Shown one piece after another: positions 9,701-12,075 of a stretch of 12,075 nucleotides of DNA. The notes under the pieces are model-generated. The model saw only the letters and a program-made list of their open reading frames with translations. It had not been told where the DNA came from and did not search any database. Position 1 is the stretch's first letter, and each line of letters starts with the position of its first letter. A program made the position numbers and the translations under genes. This stretch comes from JAQGMO01 sp050954505 (GTDB lineage Bacteria > Pseudomonadota > Gammaproteobacteria > Burkholderiales > Burkholderiaceae_D): contig JBPBPY010000520.1 in NCBI GenBank assembly GCA_050954505.1, positions 1 through 12,075 of the forward strand, in the 5' to 3' direction.

Positions 9701-10050
9701 CCACCTTCGTTGTCCCGCAAGGTACCAGCATCACGCTGCCGCGGCCGAACATCAGCATCCTTGATACCACCGGGGTCTACATCGAAAGCGGGCAGTGGGA
9801 CAAATTGGCTGCCGCAGCCCGGCGTGACCCGCGCATTGCCGACGACATCCTTGGCATGACGACCTGGTTGCCCGGTGCGCGCGTGCCGGCGTATACCCTG
9901 TTCGAACCGGACAGTGGCATCAACCTGCTGGGCAATTCACATTCGGTGATCTGGCCAACCCCCTTGCGTCAATTGCTCGAACCCAATCTCGGCAATGTGC
10001 AATGGGCTGCCTGTACCAGTTTTCTCCCTTATGATAAATGGGGCCGCTGA
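1..10050 (+). CDS. Giant YD-repeat (RHS-like) protein with LysM domain and C-terminal toxin-like tip, 5' partial
   Basis: The frame is open from base 1 to the TGA at 10048-10050 (3349 codons). An ATG at 91 exists, but the 30 codons before it already carry a YD unit (GYDNANRIIS), so the start lies upstream of the window. Codons 1-1239 and 1794-2500 are YD/RHS-type repeats of the form YDxxGRxxxxxDxxG. Codons about 1240-1793 are a beta-rich insert without YD repeats. LysM spans about 2535-2583, a Gly/Ala-rich hydrophobic stretch 2619-2700, and a distinct C-terminal domain about 3204-3349. YD repeats in known RHS and Tc proteins form a hollow shell around a C-terminal toxin; a similar role here is inference. 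The usual RHS-associated core (GRFLSPDP-type motif) was not found. Only three cysteines occur in the visible protein. The export route cannot be judged without the N-terminus. The family is likely a polymorphic toxin; an adhesin is the alternative. Confidence 0.93.
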   Translation: MDGNGTILRYGYDNANRIISRTLDPGGLNLVTLSRRDAFGREIERTDANGVRTLQVFDEAGRMLSRTVDPGGLNLTTSWRYDQRGQASSMTDAAGVVTRYRYDIAGRRIEAVLDPDGLQLTQRWVYDANGNLTATIDPAGSRTMQFFDSSDRLVLAIDAVGAVIEYGHDAQGHVRQIISHGRALDAATLAQLDATGTQPAQQRLEAARALLAGLHADFTDAAGSGTRIEWRSYDKDGRLCQTVDGQGAVVRFERDGNGNVIRQIAYATPWQGLEAPALPQPQPVAMPLSGQADAAQDPALDVAAQSALPPPYATVLPRNPGDRITRFSWDAANRMLVGIDAEGGVVRNLYDGNGNLQQRHAYATAVEADTDPATLSGGVAEAPGQTRSSTNVYDHANRLVLQIDALGHATAFEHDAAGRVVRQTRHALPIDDASGNPAVQPDPVRDRVSQFSYDAAGRQLGSTDALGNTELSSYDNAGNRIRFTNALGATWTYVYDAAGRLIEERSPELLLTSNVANANGEPVVASPGNAVPAQVLTRIAYDALGRVIERTEAAGRIEERTVRHVYDAAGHQIRTILQASGQYDASRDDLLANGVTAPASRTETARQRITETRYDVFGNAISNRTFDVAANAGVASLAAVDDSTLANLAVSYKLYDRMGRVQADIDALGQVTSYERNAFGDVLSLRRHAQSLASTSNSRHVTDGVAGGLAGGLAGGVADSATDSHAGEEASLQAVLEQAVIATSVSAAAGEDWQHASRSVLLQLAAEQAADRTLLTRYDRLGRAVEVRSPAVFNHDPGAAPAQQASMAGSLKRNSWNAFNELVGESQLLDPHTGKWASTGHYFDQGGREVATVDALGYLTARSYDAFGELLASTEFAQAADDTAGAIPQAPLSVNDRVARFRWDAMGRLLEESHGSSDRRDGFINDGNPGALGEAGAIRGASPAITRYAYDALGNRTMVIDATGAATTTSYDALGRIASVRMPARTVVSAGTFVDGQLPGSTEVLASPLTVMLRDALGNLSARLDYSNSTGNGIADGADFFGNHIAPGTQHDSVRIERTLYDGLGQVIAQTDAAGNTSWMSYDHAGRLAKQWQTVADLDGRVRTVFQVQRFDALGRVVSSLTPAPDALDGSAGAGASVVETVSRYNAFGELVAHGSTGAPEEYADYDQAGRLWRTNGGDGVDRILLYDIAGRTTAELRSDGGTNLRQFTDAQQAAQSAGMRRTERHYDALGRLVAEVGAQRVQVQGGVKAWQVGGSSEVIGSAALVLTPVASEQGSLEPLANWSGSNRVRLNWSSLASLGSGDVKLEMTYLTRGYAVQADDQGNGAGTAGTTFVHPGELRTRSGIFPAVRSDAGVVLEWQDAPEPAYRSGGVERVTRLQVWKKDLHGLWQSVLDTGAEGNAGGLRHGANVIDVAAPTDPASSIVLQVRVADVPGAAPHNTAESGWLALPLLDFGDSLRGDLDAAAVAAGVGIDRLEYRVMVRAPGQSSRVSASGSLTLQAPVLESLGTPWMLGGAGNEALLWTTPGGGIEQVLRVRTENGGWSSVAITQAAGQSSLDLRQLAAGRHELELLWIHAGQARPYAHASATLTIAPASPGHEEQRVVQVEVPYTVVPPDPAAFIIGWSVEPLYSRPVMLGYDESSGFLFGLGYGYASITLPDGSVIHGPVVAIPYRDGNGTLVVPPDPAQFLISPGGGRPVYGYPVIVGLGENGEPVAGRGYEFNIEGVAVAVPYVEQRLEQHTMTVWVETPQAPRTLGLQTTSGAGVASSVAGQLAQAGISAYSDGTSWHLRPVAQRRLDRWGNVLELRQGAAEMQGQADGILNLATSWASSGAGGLASVTTAAYDAQDRMIWQRAADGGITSWQHDQMGRLVATTDANGHVNAQRFDSAGQLIEERHADGGVIRHGYDSAGNRVLSIDALGQRSMSWYDQRGLLLHTASEAVARHDSDAATRLVDLGSQSLASSWTYDQLGRRLTQRDGNGAIIGYRYDRAGNLVASTSALGAVTRHAYDGRGHLAFEVDANGLASSWQSDYFGHQLGHVDLGGATYAYAYDQAGQLNSQTSSRGANQRFEYDGAGQLVAIRDLALDQQSYFSWDAGGRRVREKIVQAGQTVQGNHITRDAMGRLRTVEDGQTSIVFDYDAMGNRKRIRSHLIDASGQPQDADRWFAYDAMNRQILVDGVNDNPADDANLREGQGHRLAYDLNGNRISDASWGRIVVQGGGEVSRILAGYDSGQLDESGQRVLLAEPHYDYDEGGNAILLTPPVYRDIVTPVSFNAVPAISTEHYTYDARNRLSSVKRDGLLVDQRYYDGADRLLQSGPAGGLPRAYVEAYASTLDSAAQAIASGMSLRNWRYDADGHLRHERASWSDGAPKSDIDYGNIDALGNVLGYTVATHGQDAGATGTGGTSVTAYSVTQQHFDGYRDAVVLASRVGAGAEAPARVESRHDVNGNLAAVFDSADSGNDRRFVSDSSGRIVYSNQGGRIVRQIIADGAVLAQVGGALQPGASAAQAQAPAPVNGVDSGFRSIGAATHASGAGYRAATGDTLRSVAQAVYGDSRLWYLIARQNGLSADVPLSAGQWLMLPSRIAGERNDATTFRPYDAATVVGNTIPFLPDLGTGSAGGGGCGGVGRILTMVVAIAVTVYSAGILAAPAAGTAVIGGATASAGSLAGGFGLGSLGTSMVAGGLGSLAGQGLGIAIGAQERLDWRAVAMGAIGAGVSNGVARLFGGPLAGSLDSTAGALQMTGGLGGGDLGAGLINGSGGWAGGFSGSFADGTYGSLTQAGAGLLVQAGSTTAELGAAIFGTGTQGAIGMLKQAGTYAARAALGSALTQGLGLLSGANARFDWRAVASAAASAGAASLAEDLFGKSSASGDGAAGKEGGASGDGSDGGLWTYATAQALGRFGNRFGALYARQALSGAASAMTVQMLRGGRLALAQVATDAFGIAIAQSIVEQADGAHTQVAPQQTAAQRWSAVPDLHATEVGMPDVLAGTGYTEEAWWNSTPPSLASRYVSQFGGVLQEVSADAAEQFLPPVEVISPRDEEAGEISAIGAVDRFFTFNPMGRTLKGAGLGSVAVLGSMFAGLQQSVLAAGDLVSAGLSALDRAAGGTLAYDPVSELGQSLASQGLANTGLEVAGGFLRNTVGALTAPLNAAYLHDAQRLGESLPAALLAATSLTPLNAFHGAGTTMGSASLAVLEQGAVRALPGPTGHFLAESITPGGSGTALSGHGGRFRGDTTFVVPQGTSITLPRPNISILDTTGVYIESGQWDKLAAAARRDPRIADDILGMTTWLPGARVPAYTLFEPDSGINLLGNSHSVIWPTPLRQLLEPNLGNVQWAACTSFLPYDKWGR
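2113..2160 (+). repeat. In-frame 12-bp tandem repeat encoding Ala-Gly-Gly-Leu/Val
   Basis: Four 12-base units (2113-2124, 2125-2136, 2137-2148, 2149-2160) share the core TGGCAGG and encode VAGG, LAGG, LAGG and VADS. The last unit has diverged. The repeat sits in a non-YD insert of the first repeat block, so unit gain or loss would keep the frame. It looks like a slippage-made flexible linker. Confidence 0.8.
3718..5379 (+). other. Beta-rich insert between the two YD blocks
   Basis: Codons about 1240-1793 contain no YD motifs. The first part (to about 4497) alternates hydrophobic and polar residues in beta-strand fashion, with stretches such as NRVRLNWSSL, VKLEMTYLTRGYAV, VTRLQVWKKD and IVLQVRVADV. 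A second part (4498-4797) has EALLWTTPGG, QVLRVRTENGGWSSV and HELELLWIHAG, which resembles an Ig- or FN3-like sandwich. The third part is the VPPDP repeat pair. By analogy with large surface proteins this could be a receptor-binding or spacer module protruding from the YD shell; that is inference. I do not recognise a named family. Confidence 0.6.
4813..5202 (+). repeat. Two-copy VPPDP / VPY protein repeat (about 68 residues per unit)
   Basis: The unit begins VVPPDPAxF and ends VAIPY or VAVPY. Copy 1 is about 4831-5019 and copy 2 about 5035-5202; the VVPPDP starts lie 204 bases apart. Both copies share PDPAxFxI, a central RPVxxGY or YPVxxG segment and a GxGYxY/GRGYEF segment. A third VPY (VEVPY, 4813-4827) precedes copy 1, so the unit may be bounded by VPY motifs. 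The bases at the start of both copies are nearly identical (GTGGTGCCGCCxGACCCGGC), pointing to tandem duplication. Confidence 0.75.
5380..7500 (+). other. Second YD/RHS repeat block
   Basis: Codons 1794-2500 resume the YD pattern: LDRWGNVLELRQG, AYDAQDRMIWQ, RFDSAGQLIEE, GYDSAGNRVLSIDALG, TYDQLGRRLTQRDGNG, RYDRAGNLVAST, AYDQAGQLNSQ and YDARNRLSSVKRD. The units are more regular than in the first block. The block closes with VSDSSGRIVYSNQGGRI and the short strand series RQIIADGAVLAQVGGA, where an RHS-associated core would be expected but is not recognisable. Confidence 0.88.
7603..7749 (+). other. LysM domain
   Basis: Codons 2535-2583 read YRAATGDTLRSVAQAVYGDS, then RLWYLIARQNGLSADVPLSA, then GQWLMLPSR. 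The motifs GDTLxSVAxxVYGDxxLWxxIAxxNGL and LxAGQxLxLP are diagnostic of LysM, which binds N-acetylglucosamine-containing glycans such as peptidoglycan. One copy of about 49 residues is the normal size. It sits between the YD shell and the hydrophobic region, so it could anchor the protein to the wall or guide it through the target's periplasm; that role is inference. Confidence 0.88.
7855..8664 (+). other. Gly/Ala-rich hydrophobic segment with duplicated DWRAVA module
   Basis: After LysM comes GGGGCGGVGRILTMVVAIAV (from 7855), then TVYSAGILAAPAAG, a run long and hydrophobic enough to cross a membrane. It is followed by Gly/Ala-rich helical sequence. One module, GLGIAIGAQERLDWRAVAMG (8074-8130) continuing AIGAGVSN, recurs as GLGLLSGANARFDWRAVASA (8491-8550) continuing AASAGAAS. 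The DWRAVA motifs are 417 bases (139 residues) apart. The stretch ends in a Gly/Ser/Asp low-complexity linker (8587-8664). In polymorphic toxins such segments often precede the toxin and are thought to help translocation; that is a family-level analogy. Confidence 0.65.
9610..10047 (+). other. C-terminal toxin-like domain with GHGG and WAAC motifs (Stv-like)
   Basis: Codons about 3204-3349 end the giant protein. Key features are ALSGHGGRFRGD (His codon 9676-9678), TTFVVPQGTSITL, ILDTTGVYIESG, a charged helix DKLAAAARRDPRIADDILG, RVPAYTLFEPDSGINLLGN, LRQLLEPNLGN and VQWAACTSF (Cys codon 10012-10014). The combination GHGG, VPxGT, LxPNxGN and WAAC matches my memory of the 'putative adhesin Stv' family (PF21527), found at the C-termini of secreted and polymorphic-toxin proteins. 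The order strand-HisGly then, 112 residues later, strand-AlaCys resembles the dyad layout of caspase-fold peptidases; that catalytic reading is inference. The abrupt change from low-complexity helical sequence marks it as the variable tip. Confidence 0.6.
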
Positions 10051-10059
10051 CCGGTGCTG

Positions 10060-10112
10060 TCGTGTAGTCGTGTAGTCGTGAAATCGTGTAGTCGTGAAAT
10101 CGTGAAGTCGTG
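10060..10112 (+). repeat. 8-bp tandem repeat between toxin and downstream gene
   Basis: Six full units and a five-base partial unit follow in perfect 8-base register: TCGTGTAG, TCGTGTAG, TCGTGAAA, TCGTGTAG, TCGTGAAA, TCGTGAAG, TCGTG. The first five bases are invariant and only the last three vary. It begins ten bases after the stop of the YD protein. It lacks spacers and is too short for CRISPR; simple slippage expansion is the likely origin. Confidence 0.9.
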
Positions 10113-10130
10113 CTGCGGCTTGCGCTGCAG
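10113..10130 (+). other. Small stem-loop in the toxin/immunity gap
   Basis: CTGCGGC (10113-10119) can pair with GCTGCAG (10124-10130) around a TTGC loop, giving seven pairs with one G-U. No T tract follows, so this is not a convincing intrinsic terminator. It abuts the 8-bp repeat array and could attenuate or protect the transcript between the two genes, but it may be chance in GC-rich DNA. Confidence 0.35.
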
Positions 10131-10181
10131 GCCGTGCCGTAACGCGGTTCAACCCTGTAGCATTGCCGGATTGAAGACACG

Positions 10182-10189
10182 AAAAGGAG
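10182..10189 (+). promoter_or_regulatory. Ribosome binding site that fixes the start of the 160-residue gene
   Basis: AAAAGGAG ends five bases before the ATG at 10195. This is a strong Shine-Dalgarno and decides the start. The frame is also open upstream to a GTG at 10054, but that extension would only translate the 8-bp repeat array and has no comparable site. Confidence 0.85.
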
Positions 10190-10194
10190 CTTGT

Positions 10195-10677
10195 ATGTAT
10201 TTTGCCGATTTGACGCCGTACGAATATCGCCTGCCTTTCACGCTGCCGGGCGTACTGAACGTCGGCTGGCTCGAGGCCGGGCATGGTTTCGCACAGGCCG
10301 ATGCAGCCAGCGCTTTGCCGCCGCAGTTCCAGGCGCGGCTGGAAACATTGCTGTCGGCACAGGGTCCGTTCGACGCACGCGTCAATCGCATCCGTGGCCG
10401 CCATCCGTGTCCGCTGTGTGCCCAGCACAGTTTTGCCCACGCCGCCATCGGCAGTTGCGAGTTATGGCTGCCGTCATTGCAAAGCGGCTCGTGCTTTGCC
10501 GCGCCTTCGATGATCGTGCACACGGTCGCGCAACATGGCTATCTGCCTCCCACGGCGTTCATCGAGGCTGTCATGGCAATCAATCCAACGCTGCCGTTCA
10601 GCGGACAAACGATTTATGGCGCCCTGGTTGAACAGCGCATGGCTGAGGAAGAAACAAGGTCGCCAGTGCGCCAGTAA
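10195..10677 (+). CDS. Small conserved protein (DUF7919-like), candidate immunity partner
   Basis: This gene encodes 160 residues, starting MYFADLTPYEYRLP and ending in TAA. Visible motifs are LTPYEY (6-11), LNVGWLEAGHGF (21-32), HPCPLC (70-75, a CxxC with a preceding His), IGSCELWLP (85-93), FAAPSMIVHTVAQHGYLPP (101-119) and FIEAV (122-126). This pattern matches my memory of a small uncharacterised family, DUF7919, with LTPYxY, NVGWL, CxxC and HYVxxHxYxPPxxF landmarks. CxxC plus several His residues could bind a metal. There is no signal peptide or membrane segment, so it is probably cytosolic. It starts 144 bases after the stop of the YD protein, same strand, where an immunity gene is normally found. 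Immunity function is inferred from position only; the family assignment needs a profile search. Confidence 0.8.
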   Translation: MYFADLTPYEYRLPFTLPGVLNVGWLEAGHGFAQADAASALPPQFQARLETLLSAQGPFDARVNRIRGRHPCPLCAQHSFAHAAIGSCELWLPSLQSGSCFAAPSMIVHTVAQHGYLPPTAFIEAVMAINPTLPFSGQTIYGALVEQRMAEEETRSPVRQ

Positions 10678-10750
10678 CGCGTCGCTGACAATGTGCTGAG
10701 GTGCTATCGAGCGGGTATTGACATGCTGCTCGAAAACCGTTGCGGGCACG

Positions 10751-10937
10751 CGAACTGCTGACGAACCACTGTTGAATTGCTGGTGAACCACTGTTGAACT
10801 TCTGTTGAACCACTGTTGAACTTCTGTTGAACCACTGTCGGTCTGGTGTTGAACTGCTGTAGAACTACCGTTTAACTACTATTGAACTGCGGTGGAACCG
10901 CTGTAGACCCGCTGCCGAAATGCTGTGGCGCTGTCGT
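10751..10937 (+). repeat. 11-bp tandem repeat array, about 16 units
   Basis: Units of consensus TGAACYRCTGT follow one another in strict 11-base register from 10751 to 10926, with a badly decayed seventeenth unit to 10937. Examples are TGAACCACTGT (10784, 10806, 10828), TGAACTTCTGT (10795, 10817), TGAACTGCTGT (10850) and GGAACCGCTGT (10894). Units 4-8 alternate two variants, giving a 22-base higher-order period. Outer units are more diverged than central ones, as expected for tandem expansion from the middle. Each unit starts with TGA, so the + strand is closed in all frames. No spacers exist, so it is not CRISPR. Eleven bases is close to one helical turn. Confidence 0.92.
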
Positions 10938-11045
10938 TGCTTATCGTCGTATTCGCGTTCTCATTATTTTTACCATTGCTGTTGTAATGGTTGGTGGTGT
11001 TGTCATGGCCGCGTGAAAATACGCCAGGTACCGTTGGCGCCTTCG

Positions 11046-11078
11046 CAGTGGCACCGAAATGCCGCCAAGGCATCACTG
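11046..11078. other. Bulged inverted repeat downstream of livF
   Basis: CAGTG (11046-11050) pairs with CACTG (11074-11078), and ATGCC (11059-11063) with GGCAT (11069-11073) around a five-base loop. The right arm is continuous and the left has an eight-base bulge, giving ten pairs. It lies about 22 bases beyond the stop of the minus-strand LivF frame. No T run follows on either strand, so an intrinsic terminator is doubtful. Confidence 0.3.
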
Positions 11079-11099
11079 AAGCGCGACTCGCGTCCCGGC

Positions 11100-12075
11100 T
11101 CAATGATTTTTTTTCGTCAATCCCAGATAAGTATCGATCACTTTCCGGTCGTGCAGCAAGTCGCTGGCTGGCCCTTCGAGAGTGATGTCGCCGGTTTCCA
11201 GCACGTAGGCATAGTCGGCCACCTGCAAGGCAGCGCGCGCATTCTGTTCCACCAGCAGGATTGCCACACCGGTTGCGCGCAAGCCGACGATGATGCGGTA
11301 AATTTCCTTGGTGATCAAAGGCGCCAGTCCCAGGCTCGGCTCATCGAGCATCAACAAGCTAGGCTTGGCCATCAGGGCGCGGCCAACTGCCAGCATCTGG
11401 CGCTCGCCGCCGGAAAGCGTGCCGGCTGTCTGGCGCCGTCTCTCCTGCAGGCGCGGGAACAAGTCGTACACCACCGGCAGCTGGTCGGCATAGTCAGCCT
11501 GGCCAGCGCGATAACGGCGGTAGCTGCCCAGCAGCAGATTGTCCTGCACCGACATGCTGGCAAACAGTTCGCGTTTTTCCGGCACCAGCGACATGCCGCG
11601 CGCCACCCGTGCCTCGATCGGGACGCCACCAAGATCCTGTCCCCGGAACCGGACGCTGCCGCGCATGCTGCCATTGGCCGGCAACGCACCGGCAATTGCG
11701 TTGAGCAGCGTCGACTTGCCGGCGCCATTCGGGCCGATGACGGTAACGATCTGACCCGCACCGACGGCCAGGCTGGCGCCGTGCAAGGCCTCGACCTTGC
11801 CATACAGCGCTTGCAACCGGTTTGTTTCAAGGATGGCAGGGCCGGCAAAGCGGTTGCCGGGAAATGTCGCCGGGGAAGAGCCTGAGGGCGCAGTCGGCGC
11901 CGAAGACGGGAACGAACCAGAAGCAGAATTGGAGCCAGAGCCGGAACCAGAATCGGCGCCGGAACCGGAACCGGAACCGGAACCTGTACCTGAACCTGAA
12001 CCTGAACCTGTACCTGAACCTGAACCTGAACCTGTACCTGAACCTGAACCTGAACCTGTACCTGAACCTGTACCT
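11100..12075 (-). CDS. livF: LivF-type branched-chain amino acid ABC transporter ATPase, C-terminal part of a likely fusion, 5' partial
   Basis: LivF is one of two cytoplasmic ATPases that drive the LivHMGF high-affinity branched-chain amino acid importer. Counting from the TTG at 11816-11814, Walker A GPNGAGKST is at 28-36, the Q-loop region LVPEKRELF at 77-85, signature LSGGE at 134-138, Walker B LLMLDEP at 154-160 and the LivF-typical VEQN at 189-192, where Gln replaces the usual switch His. The end is TYLGLTKKNH and TGA. Starting at that TTG would remove the first strand, ILETNRL, which is encoded just upstream and belongs to the family fold. From there to the window edge the frame has no stop, no ATG or GTG and no Shine-Dalgarno. 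It encodes a Pro/Ser/Ala stretch and then alternating Gly-Ser/Gly-Thr. LivF is thus probably fused to an upstream partner, perhaps LivG or LivM; that identity is a guess. The gene converges on the toxin locus. Confidence 0.85.
   Translation of the reverse strand, partial: GTGSGTGSGSGSGTGSGSGSGTGSGSGSGTGSGSGSGSGADSGSGSGSNSASGSFPSSAPTAPSGSSPATFPGNRFAGPAILETNRLQALYGKVEALHGASLAVGAGQIVTVIGPNGAGKSTLLNAIAGALPANGSMRGSVRFRGQDLGGVPIEARVARGMSLVPEKRELFASMSVQDNLLLGSYRRYRAGQADYADQLPVVYDLFPRLQERRRQTAGTLSGGERQMLAVGRALMAKPSLLMLDEPSLGLAPLITKEIYRIIVGLRATGVAILLVEQNARAALQVADYAYVLETGDITLEGPASDLLHDRKVIDTYLGLTKKNH
11931..12075 (-). repeat. Hexanucleotide array encoding a (Gly-Ser/Gly-Thr)n linker, continuing past the window
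   Basis: On the + strand the units are GGAACC (11961-11984, cleanest) and then TGAACC with every fourth unit TGTACC (11985-12075). Degenerate units run back to about 11931. TGTACC falls at 11985, 12009, 12033 and 12057, giving a 24-base higher-order repeat; the next, at 12069, breaks the rhythm. Read on the minus strand in the LivF frame, this encodes GS dipeptides with periodic GT. Multiples of six keep the frame when the array expands or shrinks. The array is cut by the window end. Confidence 0.92.

Larger units (their letters stand above)
10678..11099. other. Non-coding gap between convergent genes
   Basis: About 420 bases separate the 160-residue gene (+) from the end of the LivF frame (-). 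The first 73 bases show no clear terminator. Then comes the 11-bp repeat array. From about 10938 to 11099 I see no gene on either strand; there is a T-rich patch at 10961-10971, a six-pair hairpin (10972-10977 with 10986-10991) and a bulged hairpin at 11046-11078. The short frames across it, on either strand, lack recognisable protein character. Confidence 0.7.

Noticed and set aside
10054..10194. Upstream extension of the 160-residue gene from GTG 10054
   Set aside because: It would translate the 8-bp repeat into low-complexity peptide, while AAAAGGAG directly before ATG 10195 marks the real start.
10718..10746. TTGACA -35-like promoter at 10718-10723
   Set aside because: No -10-like hexamer at the right spacing (bases near 10741 are GC-rich), and no gene follows on that strand.
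10751..10937. CRISPR array
   Set aside because: Units are 11 bases, contiguous and without unique spacers.
10961..10991. Intrinsic terminator from hairpin ACCATT/AATGGT and a T-rich patch
   Set aside because: The T run precedes the hairpin on the plus strand and becomes an A run after it on the minus strand, so the order is wrong for both; the stem is only six pairs with an eight-base loop.
10920..11885. Plus-strand open frame of 321 codons across livF
   Set aside because: It is antisense to the LivF frame, which has all ABC ATPase motifs; its own product looks like no known family and begins inside the decayed 11-bp array.
11833..12075. Plus-strand open frame starting at ATG 11833 and encoding Pro-Glu/Pro-Val repeats to the window end
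   Set aside because: It lies antisense to the LivF frame, has no Shine-Dalgarno, and the PE/PV pattern is just the other reading of the hexamer array. The minus frame carries real LivF homology on the same DNA.

Overview
The window is high-GC, densely coding DNA with long slippage-type repeats in its gaps. It most resembles a betaproteobacterium of the Burkholderiales, perhaps Oxalobacteraceae such as Massilia, Duganella or Janthinobacterium. That placement rests on remembered family resemblance (a giant YD-repeat/LysM protein, a liv-type ABC transporter), not on a marker gene. I saw no rRNA, tRNA, insertion sequence, phage gene or CRISPR array.

Bases 1-10050 (+) are one uninterrupted frame of 3349 codons that is already open at base 1, so the true N-terminus lies upstream. 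It reads as a polymorphic-toxin-like giant protein: a first YD (RHS-type) repeat block (1-3717); a beta-rich insert without YD repeats (about 3718-5380) that ends in a two-copy VPPDP repeat; a second YD block (5380-7500); a LysM domain (7603-7749); a long Gly/Ala-rich hydrophobic and helical stretch with a duplicated DWRAVA module; and a C-terminal domain (about 9610-10047). That last domain has GHGG and WAAC motifs, recalls the 'putative adhesin Stv' type of toxin tip, and could hold a His/Cys dyad. The usual RHS-associated core is not recognisable.

Bases 10051-10194 hold an 8-bp tandem repeat and a small hairpin. A clear Shine-Dalgarno then precedes a 160-residue gene (10195-10677, +). Its LTPYxY / NVGWL / HPCPLC / HxxxxHGYxPP pattern fits a small uncharacterised family I recall as DUF7919. 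Its position directly behind the toxin tip makes it the candidate immunity partner.

Bases 10678-11099 are a non-coding gap between convergent genes. It contains an array of about 16 units of an 11-bp repeat with close to one unit per helical turn, then an unassigned stretch with weak hairpins.

Bases 11100-12075 (-) encode a LivF-type ATPase of a branched-chain amino acid ABC transporter. Its frame stays open to the window edge through a hexanucleotide array encoding alternating Gly-Ser/Gly-Thr. No ATG or GTG lies in frame, and the only TTG falls inside the nucleotide-binding fold. LivF is therefore probably the C-terminal half of a fusion protein joined by a repeat-encoded flexible linker. 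The two halves of the window look functionally unrelated: a toxin/immunity accessory locus abuts a housekeeping transporter, with the repeat-rich gap as the boundary.
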